Source: Prunella strophiata
Lineage: Eukaryota > Chordata > Aves > Passeriformes > Prunellidae
Length of the DNA stretch: 64,000 bases
Reading direction: 5' to 3'
Assembly (NCBI GenBank): GCA_036583965.1
Contig: JAZBQD010000022.1
Location: forward strand, 3,220,001-3,284,000
Positions within the stretch are counted from its first letter, which is position 1. Each line of letters starts with the position of its first letter. This document shows, one piece after another, positions 10,235 to 22,640 of the stretch. A model generated the notes under the pieces. That model was not told the origin of the DNA and did not search any database. It worked only from the letters and a program-made list of their open reading frames with translations. Position numbers and translations under genes: made by a program.

Positions 10235-11934
10235 AGCCAGCAGCCTCTGTGGGTGTCAGGGCACTTTGGGAACAGAGAAAACAACAATTTGGGTTTTTTC
10301 CCCCCTCTCCCTGGGGCAGTGGAAGCACAGCAGGATGCTCCAGGACACACACAGCCTTACAGGATAACCCAAAATACATCTCTGAACACTTCAGGGTATC
10401 GAAAAGGATCATAAAGCCACCTTGAAACGGAATTTTGTGCCCAGGAAAACAGCACAGCAAAGGGTTCTGCTCCCTCTCAGCATCTTCCAGCAGCACTCAG
10501 GGAAAGTGGGAGATGCTGGGAGCTGAGGTGTGAGGACACAGGGCACAAGAAGGACGAGGAACATCCTTTTTCTAAACCAAGAAATCTGGGAAAAGCAGCC
10601 AAAATGGACAAATTCGGTGGAAATAACCAGAATAAAATCCCCAGAGTCCTTCGCTGAGTGCATGGGCCAGCCCTGAGTTTAATTAAGCTCATTAACAGAA
10701 GCACCTGCAGAATTAGCATCACTTCCAGCCCGCTAAAGGCCGGCAGAGGCTCAGCCTCGCACCTCACATCACCACTTCAAAGGCAGCAAATCCCCCCGGG
10801 CACTGCCCCACGCCCAGGTAAACTCGGCTGGGATGCTCCCAAAAACACAGGGCATTCATTTTCATGCACGGCAGGTTTTTCAGTTGTCTGCAGAGTTAAT
10901 GGGAGCAGGCAGAAGTAATTTCATTTTTAAATATTTCATTGGATGATTTTTTTTTTTTTTTTTCTAAAAAAAACCAGCCCAACCTTGAATTATTTCCAGC
11001 TCTACTCTACACTCCACTATTTCGACACGGGGAAGAGAAATGTAAAACCAATTATTTCCTGCAGATGCTTAAACCAACCAGCTCTGTGCATTTAGTTCAT
11101 ATCTGATTCTCCTCAAAAAAAAAACACAGCCAGCAGGCAAATTTCAAATTAATACCTGCTTGACTTCATGAGAAGTGTTTCTGAAGCTTGTTTCCCAAAG
11201 TTTTCTCCGGAGCATTAATTCCTGAGTTTATATAACCCACACTGCACCACACAGGCGCTGCTTTCACGGGAAGAACAGGAGGAAAAAAAGCCCAGAATTA
11301 ACTAAATTTCATCCCTTTTTAGCCCCCAAGGAGCTGAGACGCCCTCAAGGGATGTCAAGGGAGAAATTCCCCACTTCAATTCCTCGTTCCCAGTGATTTT
11401 CTCACTTCTAATCCACATTTATCCAGCAGGTCTTGCTCCCAATTAGGTGTTTAGATGGATTTCCTTGTGAACATCGCCAGGGAATGTTATTTTACTGGAG
11501 GCCAGTGGAGGTTTTTTTATGATAATATAGAATCTGGTGATCCCAAACATGCAGCAGAGCCTCATCCAAGCACAACATCCAGCTCCTATTCCCTTCCCGT
11601 TTCCCATTATAAATAAATGACAGGTACAGGGTGGGTTTTCTCGCTCAGAAATGGCAAATTTTGGGGTTTTTTTTCCCATTAAAACCCCTTGGTTCAGGGA
11701 GAGGGTTTGTTCCCATTAAATGAGCACATCCAGAGGGATTAGGGAAACTCCTGGCCAGCCCTGACAGAGCTCTGTGATCTCAGCTCCTCGGTCATTAGGG
11801 GAGAAAGGCAACCCCAGGAACCGCCCCGAGCGGTGTCTGCATGACAAACAGCCCTCAGGAGCCCACTCACAGCTAATTACTGAGCTAATTAGCCAGCTCC
11901 TCCCTCCCCAGCCCACCTGCCGTGGGGTAGGAAC
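10235..11934. other. Repeat-poor sequence with possible conserved block
   Basis: About 1.7 kb with only a T run at 10949-10965. The part from roughly 10640 to 11480 contains many homeodomain-like taatta/attaat words, scattered CpG and no copy elsewhere in the window. That is the look of conserved non-coding DNA. Conservation cannot be tested here. Confidence 0.3.
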
Positions 11935-12485
11935 CTCTCCGTAGGGATAGAGACCTCTGCATGGGAAACAAACGACCCCCAAAACAGGGATCCAAACTTC
12001 TCCAGGGGATACAAACCCCTCAAAAAAGGGATACAAACCCCCCAAAACAGGGATCCAAACTTCTCCATGGGACCCAAACCCCCAAAACCAGGGATCCAAA
12101 CTTCTCCATGGGATACAAACCCCTCAAAAAAGGGATCCAAACCCACAAAACAGGGATCCAAGCTTCTCCAGGGGATACAAACCCCTCAAAAAAGGGATCC
12201 AAACCCACAAAACAGGGATCCAAGCTTCTCCATGGGATACAAACCCCTCCATGGGGATAAAAACATGGATCCCAAGACAGGGATCCAAACTTCTCCATGG
12301 GACCCAAACCCCCAAAACCAGGGATCCAAACTTCTCCAGGGGATACAAACCCCTCAAAAAAGGGATAAAAATTCCCCAAAACAGGGATACAAACTTCTCA
12401 ATGGGATGCAAACCCCCAAAATAGGAATCCAAACCCCCCCAAAACAGGAATCCAAACCCCTCCATGGGGATAAAAACCCCTCCCA
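11935..12485. repeat. About 62-bp hierarchical minisatellite
   Basis: Built from related words such as agggatccaaac and gggatacaaacccc. The word ggatacaaac occurs at 12111, 12173 and 12235, giving a 62-bp higher-order period made of three subunits of about 20 bp. The edges are more irregular. Frames on both strands through this block (up to 160 codons) encode repetitive peptides and are not credible genes. Confidence 0.93.
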
Positions 12486-13409
12486 GACTGCACAGCCACC
12501 CCAAAAACCCACCCCTCACGACCAGCCCAAGAGCTGATGGATCTTTCCTCACCAATATTCCAATAAAACCCTGGCTCCATCTGCCTGGAAGCCACAGCTG
12601 CCACAATGGAGTTCCAAGGGGCGATTTTAGGAAATCTGGGTCACAGCTGCATGTTCTTTCCCTTCCCTCCTTTCAGATATTCCCTATTAAACTGGTTACA
12701 AGGTGACATTGGAAATATCTGCTGCATTTAAGAGCTGAGATGTCATTTCAGGTCTTACATTCTCTGTGCAGGAAGACTCAAAACCCAAAGATAGCATCTA
12801 AAAAAATTGAATTATGCTCCTATAAAAGCCAACAAGAAACATCCAAGATCCTCATCCAAAAAGCTTTCCCAGGACTCAGCCCAAGGCTGGCCCAGACAAA
12901 TATTTACAGAATTATTCACATGGGTTTGCTTGAAATAAAGAGCCTTTTATGATCATTACTTTGGCATCAAACATCTAATTAGGGGCCAATGAGAGTTCTA
13001 AAAATCACTGAGCTCTCCTTGTCAGTGCTGGGACTGGGGAGATGTCCCAGCCCTGCTGCTCCCCTGGGAAAATCCCAATGGGATTGGGACAAGGGGATGG
13101 ACAGGGAGGGCTCTGCCTCCTCTGGGAAATGGAAAATTGGTGGGAAAAGGGTCAGAAATGGCCACTCGAGGCTGGTTCAGGCTGCAGCCCTGGAATTGGC
13201 ATTTTTGGGCCTCTCTGCTTCACCCAGCAGCTTTTGGGAGGAGCCTTTCCCAGAATTGCTGCAGGGCTCCCAAAGCAGAGCTGGACCCTCAAGTCCCCCA
13301 CAAAATGTGACAAAATTCAGCAATCTGAGCAAATCTTCAGCACTTAAATCCCTTTGTGCTGAGTCTCCAGAGAGGAATTCCCCTTCCTGACTTGTTCCAG
13401 CCTCCAATC
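12486..13409. other. Unannotated sequence
   Basis: No repeat copy or gene was recognised. Overlapping frames at 12989-13390 lack a domain. Confidence 0.4.
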
Positions 13410-13915
13410 CCCATCACTGCCTCAGGTGCTGGTTCCTAAATCCCCTCCAATTTTGTGAAATGTATTTAAAAAGAGATACAACTCATTATTGCCATCACTG
13501 CTTCAGGTGCTGGTTCCTAAATCCCCTCCAATTTTCTCAAATCTATTAAAAAAGAGATAAACCTCAACATTCCCATCACTGAGTTGACAAAACCCAACAT
13601 TCTCATCACTGAGTTGACAAAACCCAACATTCCCATCACTGAGTTGACAAAACCCAACATTCCCATGATTGCTTCAGGTGCTCATTCCTAAATCCCTCCC
13701 AATTTTTTTGGAATCTCTTAAAAAATAGATAAAACTCAACATTCCCATCACTGCTTCAAGTGCTGGTTCCTAAATCCCTCCCAATTTTGTGAAATGTATT
13801 TAAAAAGAGATAAAACTCAACATTGCCATCATTGCTTCAGGTGCTGGTTCCTAAATCCCTCCCAATTTTGTGAAATGTATTTAAAAAGAGATAAAACTCA
13901 ATATTCCCATCACTG
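13410..13915. repeat. 82-bp minisatellite with nested 30-bp repeat
   Basis: The phrase caggtgctggttcctaaatc (or a close variant) recurs near 13418, 13503, 13673, 13755 and 13837, mostly 82-83 bp apart. Inside it, gagttgacaaaaccc occurs at 13581, 13611 and 13641, a 30-bp subrepeat of three copies that expanded within one unit. Confidence 0.92.
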
Positions 13916-15164
13916 CCTTGCACAGGAAGGACCAGTGACCACATTTTGATTTTAGTTTGCTTTTTGATAACACTGAAGAGCCAGTTTGCCATCAGACAAC
14001 TGAAATCTCAAAAGGGAAACAAACAAACCCCAGCTTTGGAAATAAATCTGATTTTAGAGGGGAGGTTTGGTGCAGAAGCTCCCCACAGAACTCTTTCAGG
14101 CCCTAAACCCCACTGAGGAAGAATACATGGCTTTGCTTTCCAAAAATCCCAATTTGCTCCATGGTAATTTCCTTAATGAGGCTGGCAGAACCTGGCTCTA
14201 AGAGATGGGCAATTAAAAAAAAAAAAATAAAAATCACATTTCTCTAAGAACACAGCACAAATCCATTCATTTACAAGGTGCTGAGCAGTGAAATCACAGC
14301 ACAGAGACACAAACCAGATCCACCTCCAGCAGCAAAATCAGTGCCCCAAGCTCCAGGGCTGAGAGATTTTGCTCCTGCACTGAATTCTGCAGCCCCCCAG
14401 GAGGTTTTTGGCTGCAAAGGATCAATCCCACATCTCTGGACTGAGCAGTTGGGGCTGATTTGTTCTCTGCCCATGCCTTGACTACAGAACAAGCAGAGCC
14501 CACATCATTCTCACCCTTCCAAAGGGTGCAAAAAAAAAGCAGCAGGTTGGGAACAGAGGAGTAAAAAGCAGCAAAGAAATCAATACCTGACACCAAACTC
14601 CTTCTTCAGCTGCTCTCTCTGGGTGTTTACCTTGGCATCAGCCCTTTAAATGCTTCAAAGGCTCCCAAAATTTCCTGCTAGGTCTCTTTCCCTCTGTTCT
14701 GATAAGCAGGGTGATAACACAAAGGCCTTGGGCAGGGTCACAGGAGGCAGGGAGAGTGGAGGGAGAGTTCTGAGCAGCTTTGAGCACCAGCCCTGCTGAC
14801 CTGACCAACCAGCAGGGCTCTCCTTAATCACCCACCTTCCTCATTAAGGCTTAATTAAACACCTGCTTTATGAACCTCAAACTGGAAGTTTTCTCATCCC
14901 AAAAGCATCATCACTTCCCCCAAGCACCAGAACACCCCAGCAGAGCCCTGGGATGACCCTGACACTCCCTGGGGATGGCCACCAATGTCCCCATGGCCCT
15001 GGGACAGTTTTTGCCACAGCCCCAGGCTTGTGGGGCAGGAATCTGCCCCAAAATCCACACAAAGCTGTTGTCACATCCAGAGCTGGCTGTGCCAAACTCA
15101 CCTCCAGGTTCTCTCCTTCAGCACCCCAGAGTGGGGTTTGGCTTTGGGAAACAGGATCCAGACC
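13916..15164. other. Unannotated sequence
   Basis: No gene recognised. There is an A run at about 14216-14227. Frames of up to 177 codons on the minus strand run in from the neighbouring array and are not independent evidence. Confidence 0.4.
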
Positions 15165-15720
15165 CTGCTCTCCAAGAGTGCAATGCCAAAAATAGGAAAT
15201 ATTGTGAGAGTTTGGAAACTTGGAATTAAAGTTCTTCCCAACCTGAACTCCAAGTGTGCAACCCCACAAACAGGAAATATTTGGGAGAGTTTGGAAACTT
15301 GGAATTAAAGTTCCTCCTAACCTGCTCTCCAAGTGTGCAACCCCACAAATAGGAAATATTGTGAGAGTTTGGAGCTCTGGAATTGAAGTTCTTCCCAACC
15401 TGAATTCCAAATATGCAACCCCACAAATAGGAAATATTTGGGAGAGTTTGGAGCCTTGGAATTAAAGTTTTTCCCAACCTGAACTCCAAATATGCAATGC
15501 CAAAAATAGGAAATATTGTGATACTTTGGAGCCCTGGAATTGAAGTTTTTCCCAACCTGAACTCCAAGTGTGCAACCCCACAAATAGGAAATATTTGGGA
15601 GAGTTTGGAGCCTTGGAATTAAAATTCTTCCCAACCTGAACTTCAAATATGCAATGCCAAAAAATAGGAAATATTGTGGGAGTTTGGAATCTTGGAATTA
15701 AAATTCTTCCCAACCTAACC
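15165..15720. repeat. 78-bp minisatellite, 7 copies
   Basis: The aataggaaat (or aacaggaaat) word starts at 15191, 15269, 15348, 15426, 15505, 15583 and 15663, a spacing of 78-80 bp. Units alternate between an accccacaaa type and an atgccaaaaa type, so the array may have grown by two-unit steps. Frames on both strands here are repeat-derived. Confidence 0.95.
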
Positions 15721-15790
15721 CAAGAAGGAGAAGACTTGTGTGAGCCAGGTAGGAGCTGCCAAACTCCTCCAAAACTTCCCTCCATGCAGG

Positions 15791-15834
15791 AAAAAAAAAA
15801 AAAGAAAGAAAAAAAAAAAAAAAAAAAAAAAAAA
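15791..15834. repeat. Poly(A) tract
   Basis: A 44-bp A run interrupted by two G. It follows the 78-bp array by about 70 bp. No retrogene body could be recognised upstream, so it is called a simple repeat. Confidence 0.85.
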
Positions 15835-16714
15835 GCAGGGTCAAAGGGAAACAAAAAGATGAGTGGGGTCAAGTCTAATTAAAGGAGTAGGGAAAAGTGA
15901 CAGCTACAAAAAGGCAGGGGCTCTTTTGGGTGCTTTGCAGAGCCCCAGAGCCCCCAAAAGAGGAGAAAATGGGGCCTTTGTGAGAGGGATGTGCAGGGAG
16001 CCCTGGGGTGGCATTACTGTACTTAGCACAAAAGAGAGGGACAATAGAGGGCAAGAGGAGATGGGGCTGTTTATTTTTGTGGGGATGGTAAAGCAAGGCA
16101 GGGCTGGGATAATAAAAGGAAGGGGAAGGATCAGCCCAGAGGATGTTGGGAATGCGAGGTTAAAAATGGGGGAATCCTAAACCAGGCACAAAATCTCTGC
16201 TGGCATTTCCTCCAGGTGAATGGCAAACTGGGCTAAATCCCCCTAAATAATGCTGCAAAACATCATCAGGAAAGAGGGATAAATGTGTCTGAGAAATGCA
16301 AGGGATCACTGGGAGGAATTATCCAGGAAAGCCCTTCCAAGGACATGGAATGAGGCAAAAGGCAGGGTGCAAAATAAACACATCCAAGCACAGGCAGGGT
16401 TCTTGTTCCTGGGAAGTCTCTCAGCTCTGCCCCTCACCCAGGGGCTGCACAAAATGCCAGAAACTCCCTGGAGCTCTGCAGAATTCCCAGAACCAGGAGC
16501 AAAACAGCAGGGACCAGGAATTCACTGTGACTGCTTCACTGCCCCAGGAGACTCACCCAGCTGAATTCCAGGTGAGCCAAGAAATCAGAGCTTTCCTTCA
16601 GAAAAGGGAATTTCAAAGCTGAAATTCAGTCCTCCCCTGCCCTGACCTGGGCACTCAAATCCAGCTTTTATCCCTGGAGTTTTTCCCTACAACCCTGCCC
16701 AACTTCTGCAGTTA
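15835..16714. other. Unannotated sequence
   Basis: No repeat copy or gene was recognised. Two overlapping short frames at 16283-16622 have no domain. Confidence 0.4.
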
Positions 16715-16960
16715 CAGAATTATGGAATATCAGGTTTAAATTAAAGAATTATCATCACATAACTATGGAATACAAGGTTTAAATTACAGAATTATTGTCA
16801 CACAATTATAGAATACAAGGTTGAAATTACAGAATTATCATCACAGAATTATGGAATACGAGGTTTAAATTACAGAATTATCATCACAGAATTATGGAAT
16901 ATCTAGTCTAAATTACACAATTATCATCACTGGATTATGGAATATCAGGTTCAAGGATCA
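16715..16960. repeat. 43-bp AT-rich minisatellite, 6 copies
   Basis: The word ttatggaata (variants ctatggaata and ttatagaata) starts at 16721, 16763, 16806, 16849, 16892 and 16935, a period of 42-43 bp. Units include aggtttaaattacaga and attatcatcaca. Only point changes separate the copies. Confidence 0.95.
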
Positions 16961-18784
16961 TCAGGTCCAAGCTTTTTTTGGGTGATTCCTATCCCCAAAG
17001 GGCCTGAGGATTTATCAGGACATCAGTATAACTAAAAAGCCCCATGACATAATTTCCTTACAGATAAGGAAGGGGATTTGAGTGGGTACAGAACTCCCTG
17101 GAGAGCAGTGGGAAGTCAGGGAACAAGCAGGACAACTGCAAGGCCCTTCCCAGGGAAGCTGCTGCATCCCTGCCATGCACAGCAGAAGAAATCCAAGATA
17201 AAATTCATCTTTGACCCCCCAATCCATCCTTCCCTGCCTGACATTCCCTCCCTACCAAGCCAAATCCCATTTTTCCCCATTAACAGCTGCAAATCCCAAT
17301 CTTTGGGCTCACACTTTAGGGTTTGCCTTTCAGCTCCTGCTCTGCTTGTGGTGAAACTGAGACAAGAATCCTTCTGTCACTCCAGCTCTGGGAGCCATCC
17401 CTTCCACTGGCTTGGGCATGTGGCAGAAATGAGGGAAGGAGCTCAATTCCAGCATCTGGAAAAGCCCAGGATGACACTTTCAGCCATTTGTGAACAGGGG
17501 AAGTTGTGGTTGGTGTTTTCACACCAATCCCTGCACACTGAGGAGTTAAAGGCACTGGGAGAGGGGTGAGGGAAGGAAATATTTAAGATCGTGGAGACAA
17601 GGTAGATGCTGAGTTATCAGCAAATTTTATCTTGTATTTTAGGAAGATTGATCCCTGCATGGAGCATTTTGATGTTCTCCTCATCACTAAATCAACAGCA
17701 CATGAACAACTTAGTACTGGGCTTAAAATTTCATTTTTTGTGCCCTCATTTCCAACCCAGAGGGAAGGGAGATTTTTCCATAGCTACAGGAAAAGAAATG
17801 TTGTCCTTATAATGCAAAGAGGTCACTGAGAGTGATCCCTTCATGCTGAGAGGTTACTCCAGAGCCAGGAGAGGGAGAAATCATCCTAGAAAATACAACA
17901 CCAGCTGCATGCACACTCCAGACTGGGAGGGTTTGGAAAGAACTCTGCCCTTTGCCTGGTTCCTCCTGCCCAAACCCACCAGGACATGGATGCAGAAAAG
18001 ATGCACAAAGAATTGAATAATTTCATATAAACCCCAGGATGTCACAGGTCAAATCCAGCTCAAGAGCAGCTCCTGCCTCACACCCATCCCTTAACTCTGG
18101 GTTAATAACTCTGGGTTATTTCACCTCCAGGGTTCCCCAGTGATTATTCCCAACCAGGCCTGACTTCCCAGAAGAATTTTCCACATTTTCCTGTGTCAGT
18201 TGACACTGCACAGCCTGCCCTACCTGTCTGCACCAGCACTCCCTCCACTGTCACCCCTGGCTCAAGAAAACAGGAAGGAAACTCCCCCAGAATGAATTTC
18301 TTGGGGTACTTTTGATACTCAGCATCAGAGAACCCAAGTTCAGTTTCACAGAATCTCCCTCTCACCTCCCACATCGATTTTTAGACTTTCCATTGACTAA
18401 AAAAATTGACTTTGGGCATTTTGCCACCATCAGAAAAAAAATCATCAACATGACCCCAACAAAGCCCCAAGGTTTTTGAGCTGAAGCAAAGACTGGGGCA
18501 GATTTTACCCCCCTAAAAGCAGATTTTTCAGCTTAATTCATGAAAAGCTCCATCCCAGGCCACAGGAATGGGGCAGCAGCTATTTGCTCAGCTATTTGCA
18601 GGCTGGCAGGGCCCGTGCTCCTTTTAGCAGCAAGGCTGTTCAGGGCTTGGATTGGCATCCCCAGGGCAAGGAGGGCCCCAGCTTGTCTGGCCAAGGCTTT
18701 GGAGAAGGGAACTGCAGGCAGGGAAACCCTGCTGGGCTCTCAGCACCCCTCAGAACAGCTTCAATTCAGGCTCTGACTGTCTCA
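16961..18784. other. Unannotated sequence
   Basis: About 1.8 kb with no recognised repeat or gene. Frames up to 163 codons (17078-17569) show neither a domain nor convincing splice borders. Confidence 0.4.
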
Positions 18785-19455
18785 CAGCATCCTGGGGTTT
18801 GTTGGTGTGGATTTTATTCCCTTCCACTGAGGAGCCCAAATCCTTTATGGGTATTTCCACACCCAAACCCAGCTCTGGTTCTTATTTCACAGGAAAAATC
18901 TGGTTCAGTTTGGTGTTATCCCTGTTGCTATAAGATCCCACTGTGTTTTCCTACCCTGAATCCCACCCAGGGCTGTAAAATCTTGAAAAACTCCCAAAAA
19001 CTCCTGTGGGCAGTGAAGAGCAGCAGCAGGAAGAGATGGAGGGAGTTTTGTAATTTGGGAGTGATGCTGCCCTGCAGAACACCTTTAATTTGTGCTCAGC
19101 CTCTGCCTCAGAGCATCCCAGGTTTTACTGGTGTGGATTTTATTCCCTTCCGCTGAGGAGCCCAAAGTCCTTTATGGGTATTTCCACACCCAAACCCAGC
19201 TCTGGTTCTTATTTCACAGGAAAAATCTGGTTCAGTTTGGTGTTATCCCTGTTGCCATAAGAATCCCTACTGTGTTTTCCTACCCTGAATCCCACCCAGG
19301 GCTGTAAAATCCTGGAAAAACTCCCAAAAACTCCCGTGGGCATCACAAAGAGGATTTCTGCAGAAATCCTAAATGTCCATGGAATACCAGCACAAAGAGC
19401 AGCAGCAGGAGGAGATGAAGGGAAGTTCTGTAATTCAGGAGTGATGCTGCTGTGC
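18785..19455. repeat. 326-bp tandem duplication, 2 copies
   Basis: The word attttattcccttcc lies at 18811 and 19137. The following 200 bp agree closely between copies, including a ccacacccaaacccagctct block and the tgttttcctaccctgaatcc block. Copy 2 carries about 56 extra bases at 19341-19398 that copy 1 lacks. Those bases match the unit of the array at 20.6-21.4 kb. Confidence 0.93.
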
Positions 19456-20569
19456 TTCTTCCCTGCCCAAATTCCCAAAACCAACAGAGGCTGCTCCCAG
19501 CCCTGGATCCACCCCCAGCTCCACGTGGACCAGGGCAGTGCTGCAAGAGCCTGAGGCACAGCCAGGGAGCCAAAAAAATCCCATTTCTGCCCAGCCAGGG
19601 GCCCTGGGCCAGGACAAAACTCAGCCTGAGCATCAGAGGGTCAGAGCAGAAGGCTGGGATGACTTTAGAGCCACTGAGGTTGGAAAAGATCTGAAGGATC
19701 AGCGAGTCCCAGCAGGATTCCAGCACAGAGAGCTGCATTGGGAATTTGGGGATGAAGGATCCAGCATCCTTAGGGATGGTGTCAAAGGCTCTGGAGCAAA
19801 TTGGGTTTGCTGTCCTGTTTTAGGGGTGAGAGGCTGATCCTGCCCAGCCTTTCCCAGTCTGCTGTGGGAATGTCTGGGCTTGGAAAAGCCTGTGCCTGCT
19901 CCCTCCAGCCTCCCAGCTTCCTGACACAGCTCCTCAATGGCAGAGCACTGGGAAAAATTCATGTTTGCAGAGCAGATATGGCCCTCATTGTTTTGCTCTT
20001 CTGCATCCTGCAGGGATTCAGGACTTGAAGGGAAAAAAAAAAAACAACCAAAAAAACTAAAACTCAGAGCCAGCTCGGGTCTGTTGGCTCCTCCTCCCAT
20101 CCCAGCTCCTGAGGTCAGCAGGGAAAGCGTCCAAGAGCTGCAGAAAAGCCAGATTGTTTTAATTTAAACATTTGAGAGAGGCAGAGTGAGGGACATCTCC
20201 CCCCGAGTGCTCAGGACGTGATAATGTGCCTGTCCCGGTGCCGGCCAGCCCTGCTGAGAGAACATTCCTCGCAGTTTTCCGATCGGATCCCAGCGCCAGG
20301 GGGAGAAATCCGCCCCCTGCCCTGCCCTGCTGCCTCTCTTGGGGCACAGACACCTCGGGGGGACACCCAGGGACCTGCCACACCCGGCAGGGAATGAGGA
20401 AAACATCAGGATGGGAGCTGGGGACTCAGGGGGAGCAGGGCTGATCCTTCAGGGAATCCCCTGAGCAGCCCCCAGGCAGCAGGTCCTGGCTTTGGGGCAT
20501 GGAGAGCCTCCTGTTTGCCAGGCAGAACCCTGCAAGGGGCATTTCCAGGGAGGCTTGGGTCCTGCTTCG
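19456..20569. other. Unannotated sequence, locally CpG-bearing
   Basis: No gene recognised. The part at about 20180-20370 has more CpG than its surroundings (around ten sites) and no copy elsewhere in the window. It could be a regulatory patch; this is a weak inference. Confidence 0.3.
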
Positions 20570-21440
20570 AGGCTTCTCCCATGGAGTCACACCCCAGCTC
20601 TGCTCCCTCCATCTCCAAGCCCCTCACCCCTCTGCAGAAATTCTAAATTTCCATTAAATAGTGCAATCCCAGTGTTTAACCCCAAACCAGGCTCAGTTCC
20701 CCAAAATCAGCTCCAGCCCTGGGTCAGCTCTGCTCCCAACATCTCAAACTCCCTCATCCCTCTGCAGAAATTCTAAATTTCCATGGAATACCAGCACAAT
20801 CCCAATGTTTAACCCCAAACCAGGCTCTGCTCCCCAAAATCAGCTCCAGCCCTCACTCAGCTCTGCTCCCACCATCTCAAACTCCCTCATCCCTCTGCAG
20901 AAATTCGAAATTTCCATGGAATACCAGCACAATCCCAATGTTTAACCCACAACCAGGCTCTGTTCCCCAAAATCAGCTCCAGCCCTTGGTCAGCTCTCCT
21001 CCCATCATCTCCCTGAGGGATTTCTCATCCCTCTGCAAACATCTGAAATTTCCATGGAATAGCAGCACAAAGATTGCAATCCCAATGTTTCACCCCAAAC
21101 CAGGCAAAGCCCCTCAAAATCAGCTCCAGCCCTCACTCAGCTCTGCTCCCACTATCTCCCTAAGGGATTTCTCATCCCTCTGCAAACATCTGAAATTTCC
21201 ATGGAATACCAGCACAATCCCAATGTTTAACCCCAAACCAGGCTCTGCTCCCCCAAAATCAGCTCCAGCCCTGGGTCAGCTCTGCTCCCACCATCTCAAA
21301 CTCCCTCATCCCTCTGCAGAAATCCTAAATTTCCATGGAATAGCAGCACAACCCCAATGTTTCACCCCAAACCAGGCTCAGCTCCTGCCCTCAGTCAGCA
21401 CCACTCCTCTCACCCTCCCAGCCCAAACCATTCCATGATT
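20570..21440. repeat. 130-147-bp minisatellite, 6 copies
   Basis: The ctctgcagaaa or ctctgcaaaca word starts near 20630, 20760, 20893, 21031, 21178 and 21312. Units contain atttccatggaata, ccagcacaatcccaatgttt and caaaatcagctccagccc. The third and fourth periods are longer because of a tctccctgagggattt type insertion. Plus-strand frames of 94-166 codons through it are repeat peptides. Confidence 0.94.
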
Positions 21441-22340
21441 CTGCTGCCTCACCAGCAAACCAGCCCCTGTTCCCAGACATTTGATAGCCACTGGAATTCT
21501 GGTGGAATTTTTGGTCACCTCAGATCAAAGCCCAGCTGGCAAATTCATTTGCAAAGTTGTTCATGGAAATTAGCCCTGATTAGAGGGACAAGGAAGAGGC
21601 TTGGCTTTGGTTCCCTGCTGAAGGTGTGCTGTGAATGTGCAGAATAAATCAGGATTCTGAAGCTTTCTCTCTTTTTCAGAGGAATATATCTATTTCACAC
21701 CGGCAGAGTGACTTCAGGACTGAAAAATCCAGTGGCTAGAAATCAAAAATTTCAATATTCCTCTGCACTTTCAGGGCTCCAAATGCTGCCAAAACCCCAA
21801 AGGAGTGCTGGACAATGTGCAGGGGAGTGTGTGGCAGCACACCACGATCCCAAATGCACTGGAGCTGTTTCCTTGCCAGGACAGGGAAAAGCAATGAGCC
21901 AAACTGATAAACCCAGAGGAGGGTGTAAAAAAGGAAACCCACAGATCCAGGAGCCCAGGATTTAAACTCCACCCTATTAAAAAAGCATTCACAAGCCCTG
22001 AATTCCTTCTGTGCCACCAGTGCAATTCAAGGGAACAGCTCTGGCCAGGTCCCCAGCCCATCCCACCCACTTGGCAGAGCCCCCCCAGCTCCTCAGCCCC
22101 TCCACACGTGCCACATTCCCCTTGCCAGGGCTCTGCCACTGCTTCCCCAGCTGCCTGGGGCTTCTTGGAGCAGGGTTTGGGCAGGAAATTCAAAAAGCTT
22201 CCTTTCCAAATGGGCATTTAGCAGAGGGGTGGGCAGGGCACGGGGCTGGGCTCAGCTCAGATCTGCTCCAGTCCTTGCCTGGGATGCTGCAGGGAGAGAT
22301 GGGGACGCCACCACTCCAAATCCCACCAGAATTTCAGGGA
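21441..22340. other. Unannotated sequence
   Basis: No repeat copy or gene was recognised. Minus-strand frames up to 148 codons lack domains. Confidence 0.4.
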
Positions 22341-22640
22341 TAATCACGGAATCACACCATGGTTTGGGTTGGGAGGGACCTTAAAGCTCATCCAGGGACA
22401 CCTTCCACTATCCCAGGTCTCTCCAAGCTGGCCTTGGACACTGTCAGGGATCCAGGGGCAGCCACAGCTGCTCTGGGCACCCTGTGAACATCCTCACAGG
22501 GAACAATTCCTTCCTGTTGTCCCTCTGGCAGTGTAAACCCCTTCCCCCTTGTCCCTTCCCTGCACCCCTGTCCCCTCTCCAAGAGCACCTTCACCCCAGC
22601 CTGGCTCTGAAAGCTGAGGAAAGGTGATTCTGGCTGAGCA
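22341..22640 (-). mobile_element. CR1 LINE 3' end, minus strand
   Basis: The plus strand reads aatcacaccatggtttgggt, tgggagggaccttaaagctc, atccagggacaccttccact, ctggccttggacactgtcag, then a gggcagccacagctgctctg block and acaattccttcctg. This is the reverse complement of a CR1 3' region extending to its tail. About 300 bp is retained and it is not coding. Confidence 0.88.

Noticed and set aside
9303..10425. Open frames of 256-369 codons with an aromatic-rich 11-residue repeat
   Set aside because: All three plus frames are open because the DNA unit is 11 bp and lacks stops; no start context, no domain, and the peptide period equals the DNA period.
15165..16960. CRISPR-like arrays (regular repeats at 78 and 43 bp)
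   Set aside because: The whole unit repeats with scattered changes; there are no constant repeats with unique spacers, and the genome is that of a bird.
18785..19455. Possible duplicated exon pair (326-bp repeat)
   Set aside because: Frames differ between copies, no splice-site pair is kept in both, and one copy carries an insert from a minisatellite.
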